Made by a program: the position numbers and the translations under genes. The notes beneath the pieces were generated by a model that was not told where the DNA came from, made no database searches, and was given only the letters and a program-made list of their open reading frames with translations. A DNA stretch of 64,000 nucleotides, from positions 868,001-932,000 of the forward strand of contig NZ_SJKD01000001.1 of NCBI RefSeq assembly GCF_004331485.1, given 5' to 3'. Position 1 is the stretch's first letter, and each line of letters starts with the position of its first letter. This DNA comes from Kribbella capetownensis. GTDB lineage: Bacteria; Actinomycetota; Actinomycetes; Propionibacteriales; Kribbellaceae. Below are positions 35,759 to 44,436 of the stretch, piece by piece.

Positions 35759-37909
35759 ATGACCGTGGACACCCCAGTACGACGCCCGCCCCGGAACAAG
35801 AGTGGACGGCCCGGATTGCTGCACCGGGTGTCCGGGTGGTCGATGCGGCACGCCGGACTCGCGCTGCTGCTCTGGGTGGTCGCCCTCGTCGCGGTGACCG
35901 CCGCGTCGACCGTGGTCGGCGACAGCTACAAGAACGACAACTCGCTGCCCGGGACCGACTCCCAGCGAGTGACCGACATCTTCCAGGAGCACCAGCCGCA
36001 GGGTGAGACCGCCTCGGTGCAGATCGTCATGCACGCCGACGGCGGACTCCGGCCGGAGAAGCCGCGAGTCCTCTCGATGCTGGCCGCTGTCGGCGGCCTC
36101 CCGCACGTCGCGTCGGTGGCCGACCCGTTCACTGCTCCCGGATCACTTTCACCAGACGGACGTACGGCGTACTCGACGGTGAGTCTGGATGTCGCCGTGG
36201 CGGACATGCCGATCGAGGACGTCCGCTCGATCATCGACAAGGCTCAGCAGTTCCGGGTCCCCGGTCTGACCGTCGAGGTCGGTGGCGACCTGGCGCGATC
36301 GGCCGCGGAGAGTGCGGGTGGTGCGTCCGAAGGCGCCGGCATCCTCGCCGCGCTGGTGATCCTGGTGTTCCTGTTCGGATCGTTGCTTGCAGCAACTCTT
36401 CCACTGCTGACGGCCTTGTTCGCGGTCGGCAGCACGCTGGGCCTGCTGGTGCTGGCGTCGCACTTGTTCACCGTGCCCGACTACACCGCACCGGTGATGA
36501 TCCTGGTCGGACTCGGTGTCGGCATCGACTATGCGCTCCTGATCTTCTCCCGTTACCGCCATGAGTTGCTGAAGGACGGGACCGATCGCGCGACCGCGTC
36601 GATCGTTGCCCTGGACACCGCCGGTCGTTCGGTGATGTTCGCCGGCTGCACTGTGGTGATCGCGCTGCTGGGCCTGCTGGCGTTGGGACTTGGTTCGCTG
36701 CAAGGCGTCGCGCTCGGTGTCACTCTCACCGTGCTGATGACAATGCTCGCCGCGGTGAGTCTGTTGCCTGCTCTGCTGACGCTGTTCGGCAAGCGCATCG
36801 AGCGGAGTGTCCGCAAGCACGCCGCGAAGCAGCGCCGTACGCCGGGGGACGGGTGGCGGAAGCTGGCAGCGGCGGTGCAGCGTGGACCGTGGGTGCCGTT
36901 GGTGCTCGGAACTGTCGCGCTGGTCGCGTTGTCGTTGCCGGCGCTGGGCATGCGGCTTGGCTTCGCGGACGCCGGGACGGACGATCCGGCCAAGACGAGT
37001 CGGAAGGCGTACGACCTGCTGGCCCAGGGATTCGGACCGGGATTCAACGGTCCGCTGGTCGTCGTGTCCGAAGGCGACCAGGCTGCGACTCAGGCGCTCG
37101 GCCGCACCTTGACCGCCGATCCGAACATCGCCGCGGTCACGCCTCCGCAGTCGACGCCCGACGGCAAGGTCGCGACCGTACTGGCGTTCCCGAAGTCGGC
37201 ACCGCAGGACGCGGCGACCAGTGACCTGGTCGAGCGGTTGCGGAACGACACCCTGCCTGCGCTCGAGTCGCAGACCGGGGCGACGTACCTCGTAGGTGGC
37301 GCGACCGCGGCGGCCGACGATTTCGCGTCTGCGGTCAGCAAGCGGCTGCCGATCTTCGTGCTGGTCGTGGTCGGACTGTCGGCGCTGTTGCTGATGGCGG
37401 TGTTCCGGTCCGTACTGATTCCGCTGAAGGCCGCGGTCCTGAACCTGCTCAGCATCGGCGCTTCGCTCGGTGTCATCACGTTGGTCTTCCAGCAGGGCTG
37501 GTTCGGTGCACAGCCAGGTCCGATCGAGGCGTTCGTACCGGTGATGATGTTCGCGATCGTGTTCGGGCTGTCGATGGACTACGAGGTGTTCCTGGTGTCC
37601 CGGATCCACGAGGAGTGGCGGCGTACCAAGGATGCGAAGGAGGCGGTCCGGGAAGGCCTGGCCAACACCGGCAGCGTGATCACCGCGGCGGCCGCGATCA
37701 TGATCGTGGTGTTCGGCGCGTTCCTGCTCAGCCCGGAGCGGATGCTGAAGCAGTTCGGGCTCGGGCTCGCGACCGCAGTGCTGCTCGATGCGGTGCTGAT
37801 CCGATGCGTCATGGTCCCGGCCATCCTGCGGCTGTTCGGCGACCGCGCCTGGTGGCTGCCGCGCGGACTCGACCGAGTGCTCCCGAAGATCGCTCTCGAG
37901 AAGGACTGA
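35759..37909 (+). CDS. MMPL/RND-family transporter
   Basis: The 716-residue protein shows two repeats, each with one helix, an external loop and five helices. Motifs include VMILVGLGVGIDYALLIFSR in helix 4 and VMMFAIVFGLSMDYEVFLVS in helix 10, with the GxxxDY motif that forms the proton path. Relatives export lipids or drugs. ATG 35759 has GAGGAG before it. Divergent to padR, it is likely the regulated efflux pump. Confidence 0.93.
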   Translation: MTVDTPVRRPPRNKSGRPGLLHRVSGWSMRHAGLALLLWVVALVAVTAASTVVGDSYKNDNSLPGTDSQRVTDIFQEHQPQGETASVQIVMHADGGLRPEKPRVLSMLAAVGGLPHVASVADPFTAPGSLSPDGRTAYSTVSLDVAVADMPIEDVRSIIDKAQQFRVPGLTVEVGGDLARSAAESAGGASEGAGILAALVILVFLFGSLLAATLPLLTALFAVGSTLGLLVLASHLFTVPDYTAPVMILVGLGVGIDYALLIFSRYRHELLKDGTDRATASIVALDTAGRSVMFAGCTVVIALLGLLALGLGSLQGVALGVTLTVLMTMLAAVSLLPALLTLFGKRIERSVRKHAAKQRRTPGDGWRKLAAAVQRGPWVPLVLGTVALVALSLPALGMRLGFADAGTDDPAKTSRKAYDLLAQGFGPGFNGPLVVVSEGDQAATQALGRTLTADPNIAAVTPPQSTPDGKVATVLAFPKSAPQDAATSDLVERLRNDTLPALESQTGATYLVGGATAAADDFASAVSKRLPIFVLVVVGLSALLLMAVFRSVLIPLKAAVLNLLSIGASLGVITLVFQQGWFGAQPGPIEAFVPVMMFAIVFGLSMDYEVFLVSRIHEEWRRTKDAKEAVREGLANTGSVITAAAAIMIVVFGAFLLSPERMLKQFGLGLATAVLLDAVLIRCVMVPAILRLFGDRAWWLPRGLDRVLPKIALEKD

Positions 37910-37919
37910 ACCCGATGCG

Positions 37920-37948
37920 AGGCGGGCCGACCCCTGCGCGGCCCGCCT
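37920..37948. terminator. Hairpin between convergent MMPL and VOC genes
   Basis: AGGCGGGCC (37920-37928) pairs perfectly with GGCCCGCCT (37940-37948) around an 11-base loop. It could end transcription from both sides. Confidence 0.6.
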
Positions 37949-37955
37949 CGGTTGG

Positions 37956-38306
37956 TCATTCGCCGGCGGCCACTCCGATCTTGTGGCCCTGGGCGTCGGC
38001 GAACACGCCGAAGCTCGTGCCCGGCACCTGCTGCATCGGCTGGACGACGCTTCCGCCCAGCTTCTCGGCGCGCGCGAGCGTGTCCGCGACATCCTCGACG
38101 GACACGAAGAACAGCACCTCGTCCTCGGCGCCCTGCCGCGGACTGATCGCGACGTACGGACCGTCCGGTGTCCCGGTGTCGATGAACGTGTAGCCCGGGA
38201 ACCCGCCCTCGGACGCGATCTTCCACCCGAACAGGTCCGCGAAGAACTGACGAGTCGCGTCCGGGTCCGCCGATCGGATCTCGGTGTGGACGACTGGATG
38301 TGCCAT
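37956..38306 (-). CDS. VOC (glyoxalase-like) family protein
   Basis: The 116-residue protein starts MAHPVVHTEIRSADPDATRQ, continues FFADLFGWKI, and ends VPGTSFGVFADAQGHKIGVA, showing both VOC repeats with likely metal ligands H7 and a C-terminal position. It is of the small CFP30-like type found as single-domain proteins in actinobacteria. Substrate unknown. ATG 38306 is chosen; the longer frame upstream has no homology. Confidence 0.88.
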   Translation of the reverse strand: MAHPVVHTEIRSADPDATRQFFADLFGWKIASEGGFPGYTFIDTGTPDGPYVAISPRQGAEDEVLFFVSVEDVADTLARAEKLGGSVVQPMQQVPGTSFGVFADAQGHKIGVAAGE

Positions 38307-38334
38307 GAGCCCCTCCCAACTGAATGACGTCCCA

Positions 38335-38352
38335 CCCGGCGTGATCGCCGGG
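38335..38352 (-). terminator. Hairpin after cwlM
   Basis: CCCGGCG (38335-38341) pairs with CGCCGGG (38346-38352) around a 4-base loop. It lies between the cwlM stop and the next leftward gene, with no U-tract; a plausible terminator. Confidence 0.45.
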
Positions 38353-38397
38353 CGAGTAGCGCTCATTCAGGTGACGAACGGCCCATCCCGGAATCGA

Positions 38398-39522
38398 CTA
38401 GACCGTCAGTTGGCCGAAACGGAGCATGCCGGTGGCCGCGTCCTGCTCCGGCGGGAGGTACACACGCTGGATGGCGACCACGATGGCCTCGGCGATCACG
38501 TCGCGGAAGGCCGGATCGGCCAGCCGCGCGGAGTCGTGCGGGTTCGTCACGTATCCGATCTCGAGGCGGACCGCAGGCATCTTGGTGCGCCGCAGCAGGT
38601 CCCAGGTCTTGGCGTGGGTGCGGCAGTTCAGCAGGTCGGTGCGGGCGACGATCTCGCGCTGCACCAGCCCGGCGAACTGCTCACCGACGCTCGACGAGGC
38701 GCCGTGCAGATCGTTGCCGTAGTAGTACGTCGCCACACCCTGGGCCTCCGGGTTCATCGACCCGTCGGTGTGCAGCGACACGCAGAGGTTGGCGTCCGTC
38801 TCGTTCGCGAACGCGGCCCGGGCCAGCTCGTCCGGCCCCTGGTCCCGTCCCCGGGACAGATACGCCCGTACGCCGGTCGCACCCAGGCGACCCTCGATCC
38901 GGGAGGCCAGGTCGTACGCGACGTCGGACTCGCGCAGGCCGTAGCCCTCCCAGCCGTAGTCGAAACCGCCGTGACCGGCGTCGATCACCACGGTCTTGCC
39001 GGACAGCCGCGGGCCGGCCGCGCGAACCGCCTCGGACGCGCGCAACGCATCCGGCCGGCCACCCGTCGCCATCGGCTTGATCCGCTGCAACGCCTTGAAC
39101 GTCGACGGCCCACAGGTGCCATCACCCGGCAGACCCATGTTGCGCTGGAAGTCGGTCACCGCACGCTGGGTGTCCGGTCCGAAGATCCCGTCGATCCGGG
39201 CGACCGCGAAGCCGAGCTCCTGCAGTTTCGCCTGCAGGGCCAGTACGTCGTCACCGGTCAGCGGGTGCGAGACGACGTACGTCAGCAGCCGGTCGCCCAG
39301 CCGCCAGCGTGCGTCGTCGATCGCCCGGTACGTCTGTGGGCCGACGACCCCGTCGATCATCAGGCCCCGTTGCTGCTGGAAGCCCCGAACGGCGTGCGCG
39401 GTCGCTTCGTCGTAGACGTCGTGACCGCCCGTCAGCAGTCCTAGCCGCTGAAGCTTGCCGATGATCTCGGCGACCGCCTCACCGCTGTCGCCGATCCGGT
39501 ACACGCCGTGGGGGCCTTCCAT
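38398..39522 (-). CDS. cwlM: CwlM-like N-acetylmuramoyl-L-alanine amidase homologue
   Basis: The 374-residue protein has two peptidoglycan-binding repeats (about 8-75 and 85-150; DEATAHAVRGFQQQRGLMID, FGPDTQRAVTDFQRNMGLPG) and an amidase_3 domain (175-365). Apparent zinc ligands are H184 (VIDAGHGG), E198 (LRESD) and H251 (SLHTDG), with E321 (VRLEIGYVTN) as catalytic glutamate. In Mycobacterium the syntenic CwlM is a cytoplasmic regulator of MurA; no signal peptide is seen here either. Whether it hydrolyses cell wall is open. It is the last gene of the sigM-trx unit. Confidence 0.92.
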   Translation of the reverse strand: MEGPHGVYRIGDSGEAVAEIIGKLQRLGLLTGGHDVYDEATAHAVRGFQQQRGLMIDGVVGPQTYRAIDDARWRLGDRLLTYVVSHPLTGDDVLALQAKLQELGFAVARIDGIFGPDTQRAVTDFQRNMGLPGDGTCGPSTFKALQRIKPMATGGRPDALRASEAVRAAGPRLSGKTVVIDAGHGGFDYGWEGYGLRESDVAYDLASRIEGRLGATGVRAYLSRGRDQGPDELARAAFANETDANLCVSLHTDGSMNPEAQGVATYYYGNDLHGASSSVGEQFAGLVQREIVARTDLLNCRTHAKTWDLLRRTKMPAVRLEIGYVTNPHDSARLADPAFRDVIAEAIVVAIQRVYLPPEQDAATGMLRFGQLTV

Positions 39523-39561
39523 CAGAACTGCTCCTTGCCGTGGCGGACGGGTCCTACCTGT

Positions 39562-39891
39562 TCAGGAGGTGAAGTCGGCCAGTTCCTTCAGCAGCGCCGC
39601 CTTCGGCTTCGCGCCGACGATGGACTTGGCCAGCTCACCATTCACGTAGACGTTGATGGTAGGGATACCCGTAACACGGTAGTTGCTCGGGGTGACCGGG
39701 TTCTCGTCGACGTTCATCTTCAGGAAGGTGAGCTTGTCGCTGTGGTCCTGCGCCAGCTCCTCCAGGATCGGGGAGACCTGGCGGCACGGTCCGCACCACT
39801 CGGCCCAGAAGTCCACCAGCACCGGCTTGTCGCTCTTCAGCACGGTCTGGTCGAACTCGGCGTCGGTGACGGCGTTCATCTTCTCGCCCAC
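39562..39891 (-). CDS. trxA: Thioredoxin
   Basis: The 109-residue protein carries the active site FWAEWCGPCRQVSPILEELA (C33, C36) and the cis-proline loop VTGIPTINVYVNGE. It reduces protein disulphides using electrons from the thioredoxin reductase encoded 29 bp upstream. GTG 39891 has GAAGGAG 8 bases before it. Confidence 0.96.
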   Translation of the reverse strand: MGEKMNAVTDAEFDQTVLKSDKPVLVDFWAEWCGPCRQVSPILEELAQDHSDKLTFLKMNVDENPVTPSNYRVTGIPTINVYVNGELAKSIVGAKPKAALLKELADFTS

Positions 39892-39920
39892 GGGCGTAAC
39901 TCCTTCAGTGGTTGTGAGGT

Positions 39921-40919
39921 TCAGACGGAGACAGGCTCGGTGGCCGTGCTGGTGTCACGGGCAGCCGCGGCCGTCGCCTCGTGCTCCAAGGTGGCCAGGA
40001 AGCGCTCGGCGTCCAGGGCGGCCGCACAGCCCGTGCCGGCGGCGGTGATCGCCTGCCGGTAGGTGTGGTCCACCAGGTCGCCGGCGGCGAAGACACCCGG
40101 CAGGTTGGTCTCGGTGCTGCCTTCCCGGACCAGGACGTAGCCGTCCTCGTCCAAGTGCACCTGACCCTTCACCAGCTCCGAGCGCGGGTCGTGCCCGATC
40201 GCGATGAACAGGCCGGTCACCGGCAGCTCCCGGGTCTCACCGGTGACGGTGTCCCGCAGGGTCACGCCGGTCAGCTTGTCGTCGCCGTGGATCGCGGCGA
40301 CCTCGGAGTTCCAGGCGAAGTCGATCTTCTCGTTCGCGAACGCCCGGTCGGCCATGATCTTCGACGCGCGCAGCTCGCCGCGGCGGTGCACCAGCGTGAC
40401 CTTCTTGCCGAACCGGGTCAGGAACGTGGCCTCCTCGACCGCGGAGTCGCCACCGCCGACGACGGCGATCTCGTGCTCGCGGAAGAAGAACCCGTCACAG
40501 GTCGCACACCAGGACACGCCGTGGCCGGACAACCGGTCCTCGTCCGGCAGGCCCAGCTTGCGGTACCCGGAACCCATGGCCAGGATCACGGCCTTGGCCC
40601 GGTGCTCGGCGCCCGCGGAGTCGGTGACCACCTTGATGTCGCCGGTCAGGTCGACCGAGACGATGTCGTCCGCCACCAGCTCGGCGCCGAAGCGCTCGGC
40701 CTGCTGGCGCATCTCGTCCATCAGCGCGGGACCCATGATGCCCTGCGAGAAGCCGGGGTAGTTCTCCACGTCGGTGGTGGTCATCAGTGCGCCACCGGCC
40801 GTGACAGAGCCCTCGAACACGAGCGGTTCCAGACGGGCGCGGGCGGCATACACGGCGGCCGTGTAACCGGCCGGACCGGAGCCGACGATGATGACGTTGC
40901 GAACTGCGGAGTCGCTCAT
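39921..40919 (-). CDS. trxB: Thioredoxin reductase
   Basis: The 332-residue flavoprotein has the FAD motif [10 protein letters not shown] (13-22), the redox pair CATC (138-141), the NADPH motif [15 protein letters not shown] and the C-terminal [20 protein letters not shown]. It transfers electrons from NADPH to thioredoxin. The position after sigM and its anti-sigma factor matches the mycobacterial sigM-trxB-trxC locus. Confidence 0.97.
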   Translation of the reverse strand: MSDSAVRNVIIVGSGPAGYTAAVYAARARLEPLVFEGSVTAGGALMTTTDVENYPGFSQGIMGPALMDEMRQQAERFGAELVADDIVSVDLTGDIKVVTDSAGAEHRAKAVILAMGSGYRKLGLPDEDRLSGHGVSWCATCDGFFFREHEIAVVGGGDSAVEEATFLTRFGKKVTLVHRRGELRASKIMADRAFANEKIDFAWNSEVAAIHGDDKLTGVTLRDTVTGETRELPVTGLFIAIGHDPRSELVKGQVHLDEDGYVLVREGSTETNLPGVFAAGDLVDHTYRQAITAAGTGCAAALDAERFLATLEHEATAAAARDTSTATEPVSV

Positions 40920-41027
40920 GCAGGCGTTTCCTCGTGTCGTCGAGACTGGTACGTCGTACTCAACGGATCCTAGAGGCCGACCATTCCCACGGTACCCATC
41001 ACCGGGCCGCCGTACCGCATTGCCGCC

Positions 41028-41792
41028 TCAGCGGTTGCGCAGCGTCACCGTGGTGTCGTAGAAGGGGTCGGCGACACCCCCGGATTCGCTACATCCGGTC
41101 ACCACGAAGACCTGGATGTCCTGGGTCGAGGCGCCCTGCAGACCGATCACGGTCGCGCGCTGGTCGTCGACCTTGGCGGGCTGCACGAGCCGGAGCTGCG
41201 GGTTGGGCCGGCCGGACGCGAAGTTCTTCGCGCAGGCGAGCTCGTCCGCCGAGCCGTTCAGCAGCGTGCCACCGGAGTTCTCCAGCCAACGCTGCGCGTC
41301 CGGGCCGACATCCGAGGTGGACAGCGTCGGCGCACCGGTCGGCACCACGGTCGTCGGGTTCGTGTCGGCCGTGCCTCCGGGAGCGTTGTCCTTGGTGGCG
41401 AAGACCACGCCGACGCCGATCGCCGCGACAACCACGACGGCCGCGGCCGCGCCCAGCAGCTTAGGGAGGTGACGGCGCGGCTCCTCGCGGATCTGCGCGA
41501 GCGAGTGCACGCCGATCGTCGACGAGCGCAGCATCGACTCCGAGACGATCACCGCGTCGAGGTGCTCAGCGACATCGGTCGGCATCGGAATGTCGGTCCG
41601 GCCCTCGTCGGCCAGGTCCGCGGACAGTTGCAGCAGCGCGTCGAAGGTCTGCTGACAGTCCGGACAGGCCTTCACATGTTCACGAGCCCGGTGGGCCTCG
41701 GGTGCGGGTAGCAGGTTCTCGATCAGGTCGGCGATGGTGTCCGGGTCCAGGTGCTCGAGGTGCTCACTGGTCGGAAGACCGGAATCGGTCAT
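41028..41792 (-). CDS. Anti-sigma factor with ZAS-type zinc domain
   Basis: Residues 1-85 form a cytoplasmic domain with HVKACPDC (H39, C43, C46), a zinc-binding anti-sigma motif. A single helix (LLGAAAAVVVVAAIGVGVVF, about 110-130) and an outside domain follow. It probably binds and inhibits the SigM-like sigma factor encoded directly upstream. Two cysteines in the external domain (ELACAKN and VTGCSES) could form a disulphide. Confidence 0.85.
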   Translation of the reverse strand: MTDSGLPTSEHLEHLDPDTIADLIENLLPAPEAHRAREHVKACPDCQQTFDALLQLSADLADEGRTDIPMPTDVAEHLDAVIVSESMLRSSTIGVHSLAQIREEPRRHLPKLLGAAAAVVVVAAIGVGVVFATKDNAPGGTADTNPTTVVPTGAPTLSTSDVGPDAQRWLENSGGTLLNGSADELACAKNFASGRPNPQLRLVQPAKVDDQRATVIGLQGASTQDIQVFVVTGCSESGGVADPFYDTTVTLRNR

Positions 41793-41922
41793 CGGGAACT
41801 CGCCTCCTCACGGGAGGTGCCCAGGATCGGGCGCGGTGTGCTCATGGCTGATGTGCTCCGGTCGAGGCATCGGGCAGCGTAGCCGCCAGAACATGGCGAC
41901 TCCGCTTCGACGGCGTACCCAC

Positions 41923-42618
41923 TCATTCGGTTCCCACCGCTTCGGCAGCAGTTTTCGCTGGTACGTCGGGTGCCTCGGCACCGGCCCGTGTGGTCTGCCA
42001 GTGCCGGAGCAGTGGCAGCAGGCGGGCCCGGCCCCGGGCACAGCGGGACTTCACCGTGCCGGGCGCGCAGCCCAGGATCGCGGCGGCCTCCTCGATCGAG
42101 TAGCCCTCCATGTCGACCAGGACGAGCGCGCTGCGCTGGTCGGAGTTGATCTGCTTGAGTGCGTTGAGTACGTCGAGCCGGCGTTCGCGGACCTCGGCCG
42201 GGTCGTCCTCGGCCGGTCCGGCCAACTCGGTGGCGCGGTCCTCGTCCTCCGGCAACGGGTCGGCGGCCCGGACCTGACGGCGGCGGATCCGGTCCAGGCA
42301 GGCGTTCACCACGATCCGGTGCAGCCAGGTGGTCACCTTGGCGTCACCACGGAACGAGTCGGCCCGGCGGAACGCCGAGATGAACGCCTCCTGCAGCGCG
42401 TCGGCGGCCTCCTCCGGCTCACCCAGGGTGCGGATCGCGACCGCCCACATCCGGTCCCGGTGCCGACGGACCAGGTACCCGAACGCGTCCGGGTTGCCCG
42501 CGACGTGCAGCCGGAGCAGCTCGTGGTCGTCCAGCTGGTCGTAGCTGACCGGTCCAGCCGGCGCGGCAGGCTGGCCGACGGGTTCAGGCGGCCCGATCCG
42601 ACTGATCTCGGGTGTCAT
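41923..42618 (-). CDS. sigM: ECF RNA polymerase sigma factor SigM-like
   Basis: The 231-residue protein has region 2 (LLRLHVAGNPDAFGYLVRRH, GEPEEAADALQEAFISAFRR, KVTTWLHRIVVNACLDRIRR) and region 4 (SDQRSALVLVDMEGYSIEEA, GTVKSRCARGRARLLPLL). Its neighbours trxB, trxA and murJ match mycobacterial SigM. ATG 42618 overlaps the pseudokinase stop (ATGA), so both are translated together; the extra upstream residues in frame lie in that gene. Confidence 0.92.
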   Translation of the reverse strand: MTPEISRIGPPEPVGQPAAPAGPVSYDQLDDHELLRLHVAGNPDAFGYLVRRHRDRMWAVAIRTLGEPEEAADALQEAFISAFRRADSFRGDAKVTTWLHRIVVNACLDRIRRRQVRAADPLPEDEDRATELAGPAEDDPAEVRERRLDVLNALKQINSDQRSALVLVDMEGYSIEEAAAILGCAPGTVKSRCARGRARLLPLLRHWQTTRAGAEAPDVPAKTAAEAVGTE

Positions 42619-44276
42619 TTCTGGATTGTGACCTCCGAGATCTCGCCCCGGTACCCGCTGCCGTCCTTCGGGATCTTCGTCAGCCACACCAGAACGTACT
42701 GCGTCTGGGTCGGCGCCGACGGAGTCAGGGTCGTCGTCCCCTCGGGCTGGTCCTCCTCGGTGGCGACCGGCGTCCAGCCGCTGACCGTGGTCGGCGACTT
42801 GGTCGTGTCACCCTTCGGCACCATCAGCTCCAGGCTGGTCTTGTCGCCCTTGAGCGCGACCAGCACCTTCGACACGGCCGTCGGCTCGCCGAGGTTGTAA
42901 ATGATGCCGACGCCCTCCTTCTGGCCACCGAAGTTCGGCTTGTTCTTGTACGACATGGTGGTCCAGCTCGTGTCCTGCTTACCGTCGTAGGACTTCCCCA
43001 CGTCGTCCGGGTGCTCGTTGCCGTTGCCGTCCGGCGGCGGGTCGAAGTCCTTCGCGCTGACGATCGTGGCCGGGCCACCGGTCGCGGACGGCGTCGTACT
43101 CGTGGCCGGCGGCTTGCTGGCGCCGCTGTCGCTGCCGTCGTCCTGGTCGTTGTTCATCGCGCCCTTGAGCAGGAACTGCGCCATCGCGACAACGGACAGC
43201 AGCGCGAGGATGGCGAGCAGGATCAGGATCCGGCCGCCCCACGAGCCCTTCTGCTTCGGCTTCGGGTCGTCGGCGCGACGCCGACCGTTCCCGTTCGACG
43301 GCGGCGGTGGCGGTGGCTGCCGAAGCGGCCGGGTCTCCGCCGCGGTGGAGTACGCCGAGTGCGTCTCGTGCCCGTTGCTGCTCTGGTACGCCGGCGGTGT
43401 CGGGTCGAGCGCCGGCGGCGGTGTCTGCGGCACCACCTGGGTGGCGTCGTCGATGCTGCCGTTCTGCCGGGCGACCTGAACGGTCTCGTCCATCTGGTTC
43501 GGCGGCTCGTGCGAGCTGCCGACGACACCGGACAGCGCGGCGGACAGGCCGGCGGCGCTGGTGATCGGCGGAGTGTGGTGCCGCGGCGGGTTGCTCAGCA
43601 ACCGGTCGCAGATGTCATCCAGGGAGCGCGGTACGCCGGCTCGCACCTGGCGCGGACTGAGCAGACGTCCGTGCTCGAACGGCGCGGGCTGCATCCCCCA
43701 GGCCGGGCCGGGGCCAGGCCAACGGCCGGTGAGCGAGGCGTAGAGCAGCTCACCGAGCGCGTGGATGTCGTGCTCGGGCGAACCCGGGCCGGTCGACCGC
43801 AGTGCGGCCTCGGTGGCGAGTCCGACGACTTTGATCGCGCCCGCGTCGGTGACCACGACGGTCGACGGGCTGATCGAGCCGTGGGAGAGTCCGGTGCGGT
43901 GCAGGTTCTCCAGTGCTTCGGACACCTCGCGCGCGAGCCAGCCGGCTTGTTGACCGGTCAGCGGCCCGGTCGCGAGCATCCGCTCCAGCGGACGGCCGCC
44001 CGCCCATTCGCGGACGCAGTACGTGACACCGTCGTGCATGTCGCAGTCGAGCACGCGCAGGAAGCGGGGATCGGCCGCGGCGGCCGCGCGCCGCGCGGCG
44101 TCGAAGAGCAGGTTCGTCCGTGGGTCGCCGACCGGCAGGATGTCCACGACGACTGCCCGACTGAGTACCTCGTCCACTGCCCGCCACACCCGTGCACCGT
44201 CGATCTCCGCGAGTAGCTCGGCGATCCGGTACCGGCCGGCAAGCAGGGCACCAGGACTGACGGTCTGGTTCGACAC
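42615..44276 (-). CDS. Membrane pseudokinase, MurJ-associated
   Basis: The 553-residue protein has a kinase-like N-domain (GRYRIAELLAEIDGARVWRA; VSEALENLHRTGLSHGSISP). The ATP lysine region reads VVVDILPVG without lysine, the catalytic HRD loop is SHGSIS, and the DFG site is VGLAT, so it cannot phosphorylate in the standard way. A Pro-rich linker, one membrane helix (ILILLAILALLSVVAMAQFL, about residue 350) and an extracytoplasmic discoidin-like domain follow. In Mycobacterium the same parts are fused to MurJ (MviN). Here they are separate genes. GTG 44276 starts just before the domain. Confidence 0.9.
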   Translation of the reverse strand: MSNQTVSPGALLAGRYRIAELLAEIDGARVWRAVDEVLSRAVVVDILPVGDPRTNLLFDAARRAAAAADPRFLRVLDCDMHDGVTYCVREWAGGRPLERMLATGPLTGQQAGWLAREVSEALENLHRTGLSHGSISPSTVVVTDAGAIKVVGLATEAALRSTGPGSPEHDIHALGELLYASLTGRWPGPGPAWGMQPAPFEHGRLLSPRQVRAGVPRSLDDICDRLLSNPPRHHTPPITSAAGLSAALSGVVGSSHEPPNQMDETVQVARQNGSIDDATQVVPQTPPPALDPTPPAYQSSNGHETHSAYSTAAETRPLRQPPPPPPSNGNGRRRADDPKPKQKGSWGGRILILLAILALLSVVAMAQFLLKGAMNNDQDDGSDSGASKPPATSTTPSATGGPATIVSAKDFDPPPDGNGNEHPDDVGKSYDGKQDTSWTTMSYKNKPNFGGQKEGVGIIYNLGEPTAVSKVLVALKGDKTSLELMVPKGDTTKSPTTVSGWTPVATEEDQPEGTTTLTPSAPTQTQYVLVWLTKIPKDGSGYRGEISEVTIQK

Positions 44277-44436
44277 GGTGTCTCTCGCCCTCCTCGATGC
44301 ACTGGTCGGCCTGCGTCTGGCGCCCCGGATCCGGTCGGCGGGGACCCGGTCACGATCAGCTGGCGGCCTGACCGCAGCCCCATCGTAGTGCCCCCCTGAT
44401 CCCTCAAGTGGTGCACGAGTGCACAAGCCACCGGGT

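Noticed and set aside
36149..38335. A 728-codon minus-strand frame opposite the MMPL gene
   Set aside because: Composition is that of an antisense reflection (His, Arg, Gln, Asp rich) and the MMPL gene has clear motifs.
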